A stretch of 64,000 nt of DNA from Mesorhizobium sp. M00.F.Ca.ET.216.01.1.1. GTDB taxonomy: Bacteria; Pseudomonadota; Alphaproteobacteria; Rhizobiales; Rhizobiaceae. Position numbers and translations under genes: made by a program. The notes under the pieces were generated by a model that saw only the letters and a list, made by a program, of their open reading frames with translations, was not told the origin of the DNA and made no database searches. The stretch covers positions 471,688-535,687 of the forward strand of contig NZ_SADR02000001.1 of the NCBI RefSeq assembly GCF_004010325.2, given 5' to 3'. Every line of letters begins with the position of its first letter. The stretch's first letter is position 1. Of the stretch, positions 6,961 to 18,161 are shown one piece after another.

Positions 6961-9371
6961 TAATGTGCAAGCGTCTTTCCAGCGTCGTCTCCGGTATCAA
7001 CCGCAGCCGGCGGATTGACCGGTTCGACCCACTGGATCGGCTCCGGCATACGCACCAGCGCATGGCGCAGCACCTCACCGACCCGCGAGACCGGAATGAT
7101 CTCCATACCGCTCTTCACGTTGTCTGGAATCTCCGCCAGATCCTTGGCGTTCTCTTCCGGGATCAGCACCTTTTTGATGCCGCCGCGAAGCGCCGCCAAC
7201 AGCTTCTCCTTGAGACCGCCGATCGGCAGCACCCTGCCGCGCAGCGTGACCTCGCCGGTCATCGCGACATCGGCCTTGACCGGGATACCGGTCAGCACAG
7301 AGACGATCGCCGTCGCCATCGCCACGCCAGCCGAAGGTCCGTCCTTGGGCGTAGCGCCCTCGGGTACGTGGACGTGGATGTCGCGCTTGTCGAACAGCGG
7401 CGGCTCGATGCCGAAATCGATAGCCCGCGAGCGGACGTATGAGGCCGCCGCCGAGATCGATTCCTTCATCACGTCGCGCAGGTTGCCGGTCACCGTCATG
7501 CGGCCCTTGCCGGGCATCATGACGCCTTCGACCGTCAGCAGCTCGCCGCCGACTTCCGTCCAGGCAAGACCGGTGACGACGCCGACCTGATCGTCGGCTT
7601 CGACCTGGCCGAAGCGGAAGCGCGGAACACCAAGGTAGTCGGCGAGATTGTCCGCCGTGATGTTGATCGTCTTCTTCTTCGTCCGCAGGATCTCGGTCAC
7701 CGCCTTGCGCCCGAGCTTCATCAACTCGCGCTCCAGGCTCCTGACGCCCGCTTCACGGGTGTAGGTCTGGATGATGCCGCGGATCGCGTCCTCGCCGACG
7801 GCGAACTCCTTCGGCTGCAGCGCGTGATCGCGGATCACCTTTGGCATCAGGTGACGCTTGGCGATCTCGATCTTCTCGTCCTCGGTGTAACCGGCGATAC
7901 GGATGATCTCCATGCGGTCCATCAGGGGCGCAGGGATATTCAGCGTATTGGCGGTCGTCACGAACATCACGCTCGACAGGTCGTATTCGACCTCGAGATA
8001 GTGGTCCATGAACGTCGAGTTCTGTTCGGGATCGAGAACCTCGAGCAGCGCCGACGACGGATCGCCCCGGAAATCCTGGCCCATCTTGTCGATCTCGTCG
8101 AGCAGGAAGAGCGGGTTGGATTTCTTCGCCTTCTTCATCGACTGGATGACCTTGCCGGGCATCGAGCCGATATAGGTGCGCCTGTGGCCACGGATCTCGG
8201 CCTCATCGCGCACGCCGCCCAGCGCCATGCGGATGAACTCGCGGCCGGTCGCCTTGGCGATCGACTTGCCGAGCGAGGTCTTGCCGACGCCGGGAGGTCC
8301 GACGAGGCACAGGATCGGCCCCTTCAGCTTCTTCTGACGACTCTGCACGGCGAGATACTCAACGATGCGGTCCTTGACCTTGTCGAGGCCGAAATGGTCG
8401 GCGTCGAGCACATTCTGCGCGAAGGCCAGATCATGCTTAACCTTGGAGTTCTTGCCCCACGGTATCGACAGGATCCAGTCGAGATAATTGCGCACAACGG
8501 TCGACTCGGCCGACATCGGCGACATCGTCCTCAGCTTCTTCAATTCGGCTTCCGCCTTTTCGCGGGCCTCCTTGGAGAGCTTGGTCTTCTTGATGCGCGC
8601 CTCGATCTCGGCGGCCTCGTCGCGGCCATCCTCGCCCTCGCCGAGCTCCTTCTGGATCGCCTTCATCTGCTCGTTGAGGTAGTATTCGCGCTGCGTCTTC
8701 TCCATCTGGCGCTTGACGCGCGAGCGGATACGCTTCTCCACCTGCAGGACGGAGATTTCGGCTTCCATGAAGCCCATCGCCTTTTCCAGCCGCTCCTTGA
8801 TCGAAAGCGTGGCCAGCATTTCCTGCTTCTCGGGAATCTTGATGGCAAGATGCGAGGCAACCGTATCGGCGAGCTTGGAATAGTCGTCGATCTGGCTGGC
8901 GGCGCCCACCACTTCGGGCGAGATCTTCTTGTTCAGCTTGACGTAGTTCTCGAAGTCGGTGACGACTGAACGGGCCAGTGCCTCGATCTCGACCTCTTCC
9001 TCGTCCGGCTCGACCAGAGCCGAAGCACGGGCCTCGTGGAAGTCGGGACGGTCGGTGAACGAGACGATTTTCGCGCGCGAGGCGCCTTCGACCAGCACCT
9101 TAACGGTGCCGTCGGGCAGCTTCAGCAATTGGAGCACGTTGGCAAGCGTGCCGATGTCGAAGATAGCATCGGGCTGGGGATCGTCGTCGGCGGCATTCAT
9201 CTGGGTCGCAAGCAGGATCTGCTTTTCCTGACCCATCACTTCTTCCAGCGCCTTGATCGACTTTTCACGCCCGACAAAGAGCGGAACGATCATGTGCGGA
9301 AACACCACGATATCTCGCAGTGGGAGAACTGCGAAGACGCCGTCGCTGGGAGCCTTGGGTAATTTGGCCAT
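6960..9371 (-). CDS. lon: ATP-dependent protease La (Lon)
   Basis: 803-residue cytoplasmic AAA+ serine protease that degrades misfolded and regulatory proteins. In order: N-terminal substrate-binding domain ([20 protein letters not shown]), coiled linker, AAA+ module with Walker [10 protein letters not shown] at about residues 358-366 and Walker [11 protein letters not shown], then the protease domain with catalytic Ser near 680 ([11 protein letters not shown]) and Lys about 43 residues later ([10 protein letters not shown]). The ATG at 9371 is chosen over one five codons upstream because AAAGG precedes it at good spacing. Length is normal. The stop codon lies in a palindromic repeat. Confidence 0.98.
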   Translation of the reverse strand: MAKLPKAPSDGVFAVLPLRDIVVFPHMIVPLFVGREKSIKALEEVMGQEKQILLATQMNAADDDPQPDAIFDIGTLANVLQLLKLPDGTVKVLVEGASRAKIVSFTDRPDFHEARASALVEPDEEEVEIEALARSVVTDFENYVKLNKKISPEVVGAASQIDDYSKLADTVASHLAIKIPEKQEMLATLSIKERLEKAMGFMEAEISVLQVEKRIRSRVKRQMEKTQREYYLNEQMKAIQKELGEGEDGRDEAAEIEARIKKTKLSKEAREKAEAELKKLRTMSPMSAESTVVRNYLDWILSIPWGKNSKVKHDLAFAQNVLDADHFGLDKVKDRIVEYLAVQSRQKKLKGPILCLVGPPGVGKTSLGKSIAKATGREFIRMALGGVRDEAEIRGHRRTYIGSMPGKVIQSMKKAKKSNPLFLLDEIDKMGQDFRGDPSSALLEVLDPEQNSTFMDHYLEVEYDLSSVMFVTTANTLNIPAPLMDRMEIIRIAGYTEDEKIEIAKRHLMPKVIRDHALQPKEFAVGEDAIRGIIQTYTREAGVRSLERELMKLGRKAVTEILRTKKKTINITADNLADYLGVPRFRFGQVEADDQVGVVTGLAWTEVGGELLTVEGVMMPGKGRMTVTGNLRDVMKESISAAASYVRSRAIDFGIEPPLFDKRDIHVHVPEGATPKDGPSAGVAMATAIVSVLTGIPVKADVAMTGEVTLRGRVLPIGGLKEKLLAALRGGIKKVLIPEENAKDLAEIPDNVKSGMEIIPVSRVGEVLRHALVRMPEPIQWVEPVNPPAAVDTGDDAGKTLAH

Positions 9372-9679
9372 TGTCCAACCTTTCATGTCGCGACTGCCAA
9401 TCGGCCAACCGCGAATCTTATATTAACGACCGGGGATCGTTCCGCCTACCACCGTTTGTGACGGGAGTTTTACAGCACAGAATTTTGGCACCACGGCCTT
9501 CTGCTGTTAGTTGGAGGCACCGGGGGCAAAGATCAAGGGTAAACACAATTCGTTCTCCAGTCCGTCACAAGGCGACCCCTCCGCAGCAGCAAAATTGGCG
9601 CAAACAACAGCAAAACGGGCGCAACAGCAAAAACGGCGCCTCACGGCGCCGTTTCAAAAAATCCTGCAGCCGGCTCACG
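9372..9679. other. Intergenic region between lon and clpX
   Basis: 308 bases. It holds the clpX terminator (9631-9654) and must hold the lon promoter. An AT-rich TAATATAAGA lies on the minus strand near 9416-9425, but no convincing -35 partner at the right distance was found. No small gene is supported. Confidence 0.5.
9631..9654 (-). terminator. Intrinsic terminator of clpX
   Basis: Perfect 10-bp stem AAACGGCGCC/GGCGCCGTTT with a 4-base loop, followed on the minus strand by further T residues. It lies 26 bases after the clpX stop. Confidence 0.8.
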
Positions 9680-10954
<1,275 letters not shown>

Positions 10955-11249
10955 TTTCATGTCCTTTCATGGCCGCCCGCCGATGGTCTGGTTGAAAGGG
11001 CGCATATTCAATCTATCGCGGGAATCCGCCGCCGCCAGTATCCCGGCTCCCGCAACGCATTCCGTACGAAACACAAATCAGAAAACGTGGCAATGATTCG
11101 CAGCAACCCCACGCAAAGCTAAGCCGTCGAAAATCAACATAGCCTTAACGTAGGCAATCCCGTCCGTCGAGGGAACAGCCAATTGTGGCCGAAATGCCGC
11201 AAGCTGCGCCAAAAGCGCGTTATCCCGCCATTCAACTGCCATCGCGCGC

Positions 11250-11879
11250 TTATGCGGCGGCAACTTCAGCCGGCTCGCGCGACGAAATGACCTTGTCGAT
11301 GAGGCCGAAATCCTTGGCCTCGTCGGCAGTCATGAAATGGTCGCGGTCGAGCGTTTTCTCAATCTCGTCATAGCTCTTGCCGGTGTGCTTGACATAGACC
11401 TCGTTCAGACGACGCTTCAGCTTGATGATGTCCTGAGCGTGGCGCTCGATGTCGGAAGCCTGGCCCTGGAAGCCGCCAGAAGGCTGGTGGACCATGATGC
11501 GGGCATTCGGCGTGGCGAAACGCATGCCCTTCTCACCAGCGGTGAGAAGCAGCGAGCCCATCGAGGCCGCCTGGCCGATGCAGAGCGTCGCTACAGCCGG
11601 CTTGATGAACTGCATTGTGTCGTAGATCGCCAGGCCGGAGGTGACCACGCCGCCGGGCGAATTGATGTAGAGGTTGATTTCCTTCTTCGGGTTCTCCGCC
11701 TCGAGGAACAGAAGCTGCGCGCAGACCAGCGTCGCCATGCCGTCCTCGACGGGGCCGGTGATGAAGATGATGCGCTCCTTCAGCAGCCGCGAGAAAATGT
11801 CGTAGGCTCGCTCGCCGCGATTGGTCTGTTCGACCACCATCGGAACGAGGTTCATGTAGGTTTCGACGGGGTTCTTCAT
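11250..11879 (-). CDS. clpP: ATP-dependent Clp protease proteolytic subunit ClpP
   Basis: 209-residue serine peptidase that forms the tetradecameric barrel used with ClpX or ClpA. The catalytic triad is visible: Ser106 in GQAASMGS, His131 in MVHQPSGG, Asp180 in LDRDHFM. The oxyanion-hole segment NSPGG is at about 73-77. The N-terminal propeptide-like region is of ordinary length. It is the first gene of the leftward clpP-clpX-lon-hupB series, separated from clpX by 295 bases, so clpX probably has its own promoter. No terminator was recognised between them. Confidence 0.98.
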   Translation of the reverse strand: MKNPVETYMNLVPMVVEQTNRGERAYDIFSRLLKERIIFITGPVEDGMATLVCAQLLFLEAENPKKEINLYINSPGGVVTSGLAIYDTMQFIKPAVATLCIGQAASMGSLLLTAGEKGMRFATPNARIMVHQPSGGFQGQASDIERHAQDIIKLKRRLNEVYVKHTGKSYDEIEKTLDRDHFMTADEAKDFGLIDKVISSREPAEVAAA

Positions 11880-12072
11880 GGACTATCCCTTTTTGGAGAT
11901 GGGATTCCGGCGCCGGGAAATAGCAAGTCGGGCAGAATCGGATCTTGATCGTTATCATGTAAATAGGATGCCGGCTCACCCTTACGCAAGGCCGCCCACT
12001 CCTAGCCATCTGGTTAAGTCGAATCAAGCTTCCTGCGCAAGGATTCGCGCGAGGCAAATGCCGGCAGCTTTC

Positions 12073-13176
12073 TCAGGCCACCTCGGCCCTGAGCCATTTC
12101 TTCAAGCCCGCGACATCGCCGTTGCCGACGCAAGCCGCAACCCGTCTGCCGACCGCCGCGCCGAACTTGTAGCCGTGGCCGGAGCAGGCCGAAACGATCA
12201 GGCATCGGCCCTTCTCATACGCCAGGAATTTCTCGTCGGCGGTGAAAGTGTAGGCGCAGGTGACGACCTCGGTCACCCCATACTCCTCGATACGCGCGAT
12301 CGGCGGCGAAAACAGGTTGCGGATCGCCTCGCCCTCGCCCGGCACCGGCTTGCGGTTCCAGTCGGCGTCGCTGGTCGGTACCCTGTGCAGCCCTGAGCCG
12401 AATTTCATGCCGGCGCCGCCAGTAGGCGGGATCACGTGGCCGTCGACGGTGCCGCCGACATCCAGGACGACAGGCGCCGCCTGCCAAACGGCCTTCAAAT
12501 CCGCCGGCGGTTCGACATAGGTGAGCGCGTTGCGCCAGGTCTTCAGCTCGCCGCCCAGTTCCGGGAACAGCTTCAGTACCCAGGCGCCGGCGCTGACGAC
12601 GATTTGGCCGGCCTGCATCGTTTCGCCGCCGGCAAGCACGATGCGGCCGGCCTCGGCGTCGACCTCCACCACCTTGCTGTTTTCGTAAACGTTGGCGCCG
12701 TTGGCGCGCAGCCATTTGGCGAGGCCGGCGGCGATCCTGCGGCAATGCAGCGCACCGCCGTCCGGCGAGAAATAGGCGTAGCGGAACGAGCCGGTTTCCA
12801 GGAAGCGCCAGCGTTCGACGGCGGCGTCGGGATCGAACAGTTCGAATGGGTAGTCCCCGGCTTCCATGCCTTCGCGGTACTCCTCGGCCTCGTCTCCGGG
12901 CTCGCGCGAAATGCACAGGAAGCCGCGCGGATCGAGATGGCTTTCGCCGAGGTCGGCCCACATCTCGTCCCAGGCCTCGTAGGCTTCAGTGATCAGCCGG
13001 CCATAGCCCGTTGCGGCCCGATAGGCGCGGCGGATGATGCGGTGATGATCGCCGGACGCGGCAAGCGGATTGGGGATCGGTCCTTGCTCGACGATCGATA
13101 CAAGGTGCCCGGCCTTGACCAGCGACCACGCCGTCGAAAGCCCGGCAATGCCCGCACCGACTACGATCACATTCAT
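12073..13176 (-). CDS. FAD-dependent amine/amino-acid oxidoreductase (DAO family)
   Basis: 367-residue flavoprotein of the DAO/MSOX fold, which oxidises secondary amines or D-amino acids. The dinucleotide-binding motif is VVGAGIAGLSTAW at residues 4-16, and the C-terminal FAD-contact region is CSGHGYKFGAAVG near 340. The pattern RRAYRAATGY and the overall length resemble sarcosine or N-methyltryptophan oxidases, but the substrate cannot be assigned. There is no signal peptide, so it is cytoplasmic. It is divergent from the P450 gene with 105 bases between the starts, which may share control. Confidence 0.8.
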   Translation of the reverse strand: MNVIVVGAGIAGLSTAWSLVKAGHLVSIVEQGPIPNPLAASGDHHRIIRRAYRAATGYGRLITEAYEAWDEMWADLGESHLDPRGFLCISREPGDEAEEYREGMEAGDYPFELFDPDAAVERWRFLETGSFRYAYFSPDGGALHCRRIAAGLAKWLRANGANVYENSKVVEVDAEAGRIVLAGGETMQAGQIVVSAGAWVLKLFPELGGELKTWRNALTYVEPPADLKAVWQAAPVVLDVGGTVDGHVIPPTGGAGMKFGSGLHRVPTSDADWNRKPVPGEGEAIRNLFSPPIARIEEYGVTEVVTCAYTFTADEKFLAYEKGRCLIVSACSGHGYKFGAAVGRRVAACVGNGDVAGLKKWLRAEVA

Positions 13177-13281
13177 CGAAACCGTCCTTCCGCAGCCATC
13201 TCGGCTGGCTCAACGCATTGGCTTGCCGGGCGTCAACATACGGTCTGGCACCCGCGTGGCAAGCCGCGCTAATGATTCAGA

Positions 13282-14523
13282 ATGATGCCAGATTATCTTG
13301 CCTTCGATCCCTCCACACGCAGCGTGCGGCTCGATCCTCACGAACCGGCTTTCTTCCAGAACCCCTACGAGGCCTATGCCTTCATGCACGGCGTATCGAG
13401 CGGCTTCTTCTGGGAAGAGTTCGGCTTCTGGTGTTTTGGCGGCTTCGACGACGTCAACCGGCTGATGCGCGACCGGCGCTTCGGCCGCCAGAACCCGGCC
13501 GGCATCCTCGATAGCCGCGGCATCGGCCAGGACCGCACGCATCTGAGCGCATTCGACGGCATCGAGGCCAATTCGATGCTCGAGCTGGAGCCACCCGTGC
13601 ACACCAGGCTGAGAACGCTGGTCAACCGCGCCTTCGTCTCGCGCCAGGTCGAGCGGCTGCGGCCGCGCGTCGAGGCGCTCGCCAACGAATTGATCGACCG
13701 TTTCGAGCCCGGCCAGGTCGACCTGCTGCCGGCTTTCGCATCGCCTTTGCCGATCACCATCATTGCCGAAATGCTCGGCGTGCCGGTCGAAATGGGGCCG
13801 CAACTGCTCGACTGGTCGCATAAGATGGTTGCGATGTACATGCATGGCCGCACGCGCGAAACGGAGGAGATTGCCAATCACGCGGCGCAGGACTTTTCGG
13901 ATTTCCTGCGCGGCTATGTCGCCGAACGCCGCAAGCAGCCGGGCGATGATCTGTTGTCGCTGCTGATCTCGGCGCAGGAGGATGGCCAGAAACTATCGGA
14001 GGACGAGCTGGTGTCCTCGGCGATCCTGCTGCTCAACGCCGGCCATGAGGCGACCGTGCACCAGACCGGCAATGCGGTGCGGACGATCCTCGCGCAAGGC
14101 GGCGACACGCGCCGCTTCTTCACGTCCGCCGATGCGACCGCCGCCACGGTCGAGGAGTGCCTGCGCTTCGACGCGCCACTGCACATGTTCAGGCGCTACG
14201 CCTATGAGCAGATCGAGGTCGCACCAGGCATCCTCGTGCGGCCGGGCGAGACGATCGGCCTGCTGCTCGGCATGGCCAATCACGACCCGGTCGCCTTTGC
14301 CGAACCCCTCGCCTTCAGGCCGGACCGTGCCGACCAGAAGAACGTCTCATTCGGCGCCGGCATCCATTTCTGCATCGGCGCGCCGCTCGCGCGGCTCGAA
14401 TTGCAGGTGTCGCTGAAAACCCTATTCGAGCGGCAGCCGCGGCTCGGCCTTGCTGAACAGCCGCGCTTCCGCGACACCTATCATTTCCACGGGCTGGAAA
14501 CGCTCGCCGTGCGCACCGGATAA
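13282..14523 (+). CDS. Cytochrome P450
   Basis: 413-residue soluble class-I bacterial P450, a haem monooxygenase needing separate ferredoxin partners, none of which are nearby. Key motifs: I-helix AGHEAT with Thr258 (oxygen activation), ExxR as EECLR near 293, and haem-binding FGAGIHFCIG with Cys364. There is no membrane anchor. Two adjacent ATG codons (13282 and 13285) are possible starts. It is divergent from the FAD oxidoreductase and convergent with the cupin gene, 2 bases apart at their ends. Substrate unknown; CYP families of this type often hydroxylate small hydrophobic compounds. Confidence 0.92.
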   Translation: MMPDYLAFDPSTRSVRLDPHEPAFFQNPYEAYAFMHGVSSGFFWEEFGFWCFGGFDDVNRLMRDRRFGRQNPAGILDSRGIGQDRTHLSAFDGIEANSMLELEPPVHTRLRTLVNRAFVSRQVERLRPRVEALANELIDRFEPGQVDLLPAFASPLPITIIAEMLGVPVEMGPQLLDWSHKMVAMYMHGRTRETEEIANHAAQDFSDFLRGYVAERRKQPGDDLLSLLISAQEDGQKLSEDELVSSAILLLNAGHEATVHQTGNAVRTILAQGGDTRRFFTSADATAATVEECLRFDAPLHMFRRYAYEQIEVAPGILVRPGETIGLLLGMANHDPVAFAEPLAFRPDRADQKNVSFGAGIHFCIGAPLARLELQVSLKTLFERQPRLGLAEQPRFRDTYHFHGLETLAVRTG

Positions 14524-14525
14524 GA

Positions 14526-14876
14526 TCAAAGCTTGATCACATATTCCTTGCGGGTCGTTTCAAGCACTTCCCAACTGCCCTTGAAGCCGGGCCTGAGCAC
14601 GAAGCTGTCACCAGCCCTGACGGTGCGCGCCTCGCCACCGTCCTCGGCAATCACTGAAACACCTGACAGGATGTGGCAGAACTCCCATTCGTCATACTCG
14701 ATGCGCCATTTACCCGGCGTCGCCTCCCAGATGCCGGCATAGAGCCCGCCGTCCTGTTCCTCAACATTCCAGGTGCGAAATTTCGGATCGCCCGAAATCA
14801 GCCGATCCGGCGCCGGCGCGCCAGGTTCCGGTTCGACGGCGTCGACATCGACGGAAAGAAATTTCGTTGCGGCCAT
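14526..14876 (-). CDS. Small cupin-domain protein
   Basis: 116-residue single-domain cupin (cupin_3/DUF861 type). The core shows the GxWxxxYDEWEFCHILSG pattern and a second motif VRAGDSFVLRPGFKGSWE. The metal-binding residues of classic cupins are only partly kept, as is usual in this subfamily. It starts 5 bases after the stop of the sulfhydrylase gene, with AAGG from the end of that gene as its ribosome site, so it is likely co-transcribed and coupled. Function is unknown; such proteins may bind small metabolites. Confidence 0.78.
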   Translation of the reverse strand: MAATKFLSVDVDAVEPEPGAPAPDRLISGDPKFRTWNVEEQDGGLYAGIWEATPGKWRIEYDEWEFCHILSGVSVIAEDGGEARTVRAGDSFVLRPGFKGSWEVLETTRKEYVIKL

Positions 14877-14881
14877 GGCAA

Positions 14882-16162
14882 TCAAACCTTGGCGAGGGCC
14901 TGCTCCAGATCGGCGATGATGTCGTTGACATCCTCGATGCCGACAGAGAGCCTGACGGTATCCGGCCCAGCGCCGGCCGCGATCTTCTGCTCGTCGGAGA
15001 GCTGGCGATGCGTGGTCGACGCCGGGTGGATTACCAGCGACTTGGTGTCGCCGACATTGGCGAGATGCGAGAACAGTTCGAGCGCCTCGACGAACTTGAC
15101 GCCGGCCGCATAGCCGCCCTTAAGGCCGAAGGTGAACACAGCACCGGCGCCGAGCGGCGAATATTTCTTCTGCAGCGCATTGTTCTTGTCGCTGGGCAGG
15201 CCAGGATAGGACACCCAGGCGACTTTGGGATGGTTGGAGAGCCAGCCGGCGACGGTCACGGCGTTGTCGCAGTGGCGCTGCATGCGCAGCGGCAGGGTTT
15301 CCAGGCCGGTCAGGATCAGGAACGCGTTGAACGGCGAGATCGCCGGGCCGATGTCGCGCAGGCCAAGCACGCGCGCGGCGATGGCGAAAGCGAAATTGCC
15401 GAAGGTTTCGTGCAGTACGATGCCGCCATATTCGGGGCGCGGCTCCGACAGCATCGGATATTTGCCTGATTTCGACCAGTCGAAGGTGCCGCCGTCGACG
15501 ATGGCGCCACCGATCGAATTGCCGTGGCCGCCGATGAACTTGGTCAGCGAATGCACGACGATGTCGGCGCCATACTCGATCGGCCGCAGCAGATAGGGCG
15601 AGGCCAGCGTGTTGTCGACGATCAGCGGCAGGCCATGCTTGCGGGCGATGTCGCCGATCTTCTCGATGTCGACGAAGATGCCGCCCGGATTGGCCAGGCT
15701 CTCGACGAAGATCGCCTTGGTCATCTCATCGATCTGGCTTTCGAAGGTCGAGATGTCGTTGGTGTCGGCCCAGCGCACCTGCCAGCCGAAATTCTTGAAG
15801 GCGTGGCCGAACTGGTTGATCGAACCGCCGTAAAGCTTTGTCGCGGAGACGAAATTTTCGCCCGGCTGCATGAGATTGTGGAACACCAGCACCTGCGCGG
15901 CATGGCCGGATGCGGTAGCAAGGGCGGCGGTGCCGCCTTCGAGTGCCGCAATGCGCTCCTCCAGCACCGCCTGCGTAGGGTTCATGATGCGGGTGTAGAT
16001 GTTGCCGAAGGCCTTCAGCCCGAACAGCGAGGCGGCGTGGTCGGTATCGTCGAAGACATAGGAAGTGGTCTGGTAGATCGGCGTCGCCCGCGCCCCCGTC
16101 GCCGGATCGGGCTTGGCGCCGGCATGGACGGCGAGCGTGTTGAAGCCGGGCGTACGCGTCAT
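14882..16162 (-). CDS. metY: O-acetylhomoserine sulfhydrylase (aminocarboxypropyltransferase)
   Basis: 426-residue pyridoxal-phosphate enzyme of the Cys/Met metabolism family. It makes homocysteine from O-acetyl- (or O-succinyl-) homoserine and sulfide. The PLP lysine is in HSLTKFIGGHGN (about residue 208), and N-terminal NTLAVHAGAKPDP and YTRIMNPTQ are typical. The ATG at 16162 follows GAGGGAG at normal spacing; an upstream in-frame ATG is not supported. A terminator-like hairpin lies in the leader at 16189-16219. The downstream cupin overlaps its transcription unit. Symbols metY or metZ are both used for this family. Confidence 0.9.
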   Translation of the reverse strand: MTRTPGFNTLAVHAGAKPDPATGARATPIYQTTSYVFDDTDHAASLFGLKAFGNIYTRIMNPTQAVLEERIAALEGGTAALATASGHAAQVLVFHNLMQPGENFVSATKLYGGSINQFGHAFKNFGWQVRWADTNDISTFESQIDEMTKAIFVESLANPGGIFVDIEKIGDIARKHGLPLIVDNTLASPYLLRPIEYGADIVVHSLTKFIGGHGNSIGGAIVDGGTFDWSKSGKYPMLSEPRPEYGGIVLHETFGNFAFAIAARVLGLRDIGPAISPFNAFLILTGLETLPLRMQRHCDNAVTVAGWLSNHPKVAWVSYPGLPSDKNNALQKKYSPLGAGAVFTFGLKGGYAAGVKFVEALELFSHLANVGDTKSLVIHPASTTHRQLSDEQKIAAGAGPDTVRLSVGIEDVNDIIADLEQALAKV

Positions 16163-16188
16163 AGAAAAACTCCCTCGTGAACCTTCTG

Positions 16189-16219
16189 AAAAAACGTCGG
16201 GCATTCTTGGCGAAGCCCG
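16189..16219 (-). promoter_or_regulatory. Possible transcription attenuator in the metY leader
   Basis: On the minus strand a short hairpin CGGGC/GCCCG (16219-16215 with 16202-16198) is followed three bases later by TTTTTT, ending about 27 bases before the metY start. Leaders of this gene in alphaproteobacteria can carry SAM-sensing RNAs, but I could not fit a SAM-II core here. Confidence 0.35.
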
Positions 16220-16311
16220 CTTGCGAATGCAAAGAAGAAAATACCCTGCAGCGTATGATCCTGGAATGACCTGTCGGACAAACGCATGCAGGACGAAATT
16301 TAGTTCCGCAT

Positions 16312-16833
16312 CTATTTCTGGCGCACGCCGAAGCTCTGGAACCCCTGGCGCATCAGCGGTTTCTTCGACGACAGAACGCCTGAGTTGACGCCGGTCCAGC
16401 CGATCTCGCCGGACAGCTTGCCGTATTCGATCTTGGGGCAGCGGTTCATCACCGCCTTGATGCCGGCAGCCTCGGCGCGCGCCGCCGCCTCGTCATGGCG
16501 CACGCCAAGCTGCATCCAGATGACTTTGGGCAACGGATCAAGCTGCAGGATTTGATCGAGGATGCCGGGCACTGCCGCCGAGCCACGAAAAACATCGACC
16601 ATGTCGACGGATTCGGGAACATCGGCGAGCCTGGCATAGGTCATCCGGCCAAGGATCTCCTTGCCGGCCTGGCCAGGGTTGATCGGGAACACCGAGAACC
16701 CCTTGCCGAGCAGATATTTCAGCACGAAATAGCTCGGCCGCACGTCATTGGCCGACGCTCCGATCATGGCAATGGTTTTCACCGAATTGAGGATGCCGGC
16801 GATGTAGGCATTGTCGTAGGCGTCGTGGTTCAT
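16312..16833 (-). CDS. CoA-binding domain protein (YccU-like)
   Basis: 173-residue protein made almost entirely of a CoA-binding Rossmann domain. The nucleotide-binding start is TIAMIGASANDVRPSYFV (about residues 20-37), then FPINPG and the WMQLGVRHDEAA segment. The family is widespread and uncharacterised; the fold resembles the alpha subunit of succinyl-CoA synthetase. It lies upstream of metY on the same strand, about 150 bases away, so it may or may not share its transcript. Confidence 0.85.
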   Translation of the reverse strand: MNHDAYDNAYIAGILNSVKTIAMIGASANDVRPSYFVLKYLLGKGFSVFPINPGQAGKEILGRMTYARLADVPESVDMVDVFRGSAAVPGILDQILQLDPLPKVIWMQLGVRHDEAAARAEAAGIKAVMNRCPKIEYGKLSGEIGWTGVNSGVLSSKKPLMRQGFQSFGVRQK

Positions 16834-16912
16834 GCGGCATCCTGATACAGCGCTTCAGATAAGAGTGCTATCAGCCGCGTCGGTTGCTTGTGATGAGCCA
16901 CCTGGAATGTCG

Positions 16913-17335
16913 TCAGCCCGGCAGTGAGATGCTGCCGTCTTCCGCGATCGGAAAGGCCGGATTGTGCGCCACTTCCCAGATATGCCCGTCCGCATCGGCG
17001 AAATAGCCATACCAGCCGCCCCAGAAGGCGCGGCTGGCCGGTTTGATGACACGGCCGCCGGCCCTCTCGGCCAGCGCCAGCACCTCGTCGACTTCGGCGT
17101 CGGAGCGGGTGTTGTAGGCGAGGTAGACTGCCGACGGCGCTTTGCTGAAGGTAACGCCCGAATCCTGTTCGGCGCTCTCGCGCGGAAACAGGCCGAGAAT
17201 TGCGCCGCCCATCTGGAAGAAGGCGACACCTTCGGTGATCCCGACATGGCGAGCGAGGCCCATCGCCTCGTAGAAGCGCACGGCGCGGTCGAGATCGTCG
17301 GTGGCGATGGTGATGATGGAGATGCGCGGTTCCAT
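16913..17335 (-). CDS. VOC-family (glyoxalase-like) protein
   Basis: 140-residue protein of the vicinal-oxygen-chelate superfamily. The two beta-alpha-beta-beta-beta modules start at ISIITIATDDLDRAVRFYEA (residues 5-24) and around the DADGHIWEVAHNP segment near the end. The ATG at 17335 lies 4 bases after the stop of enoyl-CoA hydratase, so translation is probably coupled. A much longer frame upstream only reads through the hydratase gene in the wrong frame. Substrate unknown; possibilities include glyoxalase, dioxygenase or drug-binding roles. Confidence 0.85.
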   Translation of the reverse strand: MEPRISIITIATDDLDRAVRFYEAMGLARHVGITEGVAFFQMGGAILGLFPRESAEQDSGVTFSKAPSAVYLAYNTRSDAEVDEVLALAERAGGRVIKPASRAFWGGWYGYFADADGHIWEVAHNPAFPIAEDGSISLPG

Positions 17336-17339
17336 GTCC

Positions 17340-18161
17340 CTACTCGTCCGTCCATTCCGGCTTGCGCTTGCCGACGAAGGCGCCGATGCCTTCCTCCGCG
17401 TCGCGCGCGAGCATGTTCTCGACCATGACGCGGCCGGTGTAGGCATAGGCATCGGCAAGCCCCATCTCGGCCTGCGCGTAAAAAGCTTCCTTGCCGGTCT
17501 TAACCACCAAAGATGATTTGGAAGCAATGGTTTGCGCGTACTTGGTGACAATCTGATTCAGGTATTCGCGCGGCACGACACGGTTGACGAGGCCGAATTC
17601 CTTCGCCGTTGCCGCATCGATCGTCTCGCCGGTCAAAAGCATCTCCATGGCATGTTTTCGCGTAACGTTGCGCGACAGCGCCACCATCGGCGTCGAGCAG
17701 AACAGGCCGATGTTGACGCCCGGCGTGCAGAATGTCGCTTCATGCGAGGCGATGGCGAGATCGCAGCTGGCGACCAGTTGCAGCCCGGCTGCCGTCGCCA
17801 GACCGTCGACCTCGGCTATCACCGGTTTGGGATGGTGGACGATTGCCTGCATCAGCGCCGCGCAAGCCGAAAACGTCTTTTCGAAGAAAGCCTTGCCGCG
17901 ATCGGCGTCGGCGCGGTGCGCGCTCAGTTCCTTGAGGTCGTGGCCGGCGCAAAACACTTTTCCGGCCGCCGCCAGGACGATGACGCGAACTGATCTGTCA
18001 TCCTTCGCGCGGTCGAGTTCCGCCGCCAGCGCTGCCATGACGTTCAGCGACAAGGCATTGGCCGGCGGGTTGGCTAGCGTGAGGCGAAGCACGCCCTTGT
18101 CCAGCCTTGTGGCTACCGGCCCTTCGGCTATGGCAGGCTTGATGGCGACGATTTCGGCCAT
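17340..18161 (-). CDS. Enoyl-CoA hydratase/isomerase family protein
   Basis: 273-residue crotonase-fold protein that acts on acyl-CoA thioesters. The oxyanion-hole motifs are FCAGHDLKEL (about residues 71-80) and the VDGLATAAGLQLVASCDLA stretch. The usual second catalytic Glu position is replaced in the stretch after PGVNIGLF, so true hydratase activity is uncertain; the family also holds isomerases and hydrolases. Start at 18161 (MAEIVAIKP) is preferred over an ATG 21 codons upstream because homologues of this type begin near here and GAGAGG lies before it. It is coupled to the VOC gene downstream. Confidence 0.85.
   Translation of the reverse strand: MAEIVAIKPAIAEGPVATRLDKGVLRLTLANPPANALSLNVMAALAAELDRAKDDRSVRVIVLAAAGKVFCAGHDLKELSAHRADADRGKAFFEKTFSACAALMQAIVHHPKPVIAEVDGLATAAGLQLVASCDLAIASHEATFCTPGVNIGLFCSTPMVALSRNVTRKHAMEMLLTGETIDAATAKEFGLVNRVVPREYLNQIVTKYAQTIASKSSLVVKTGKEAFYAQAEMGLADAYAYTGRVMVENMLARDAEEGIGAFVGKRKPEWTDE

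Noticed and set aside
7824..8969. A 381-codon plus-strand frame across lon
   Set aside because: Antisense shadow of lon without domain features or ribosome site.
16163..16311. SAM-II riboswitch before metY
   Set aside because: The conserved core words of that class could not be found; only a generic hairpin is supported.
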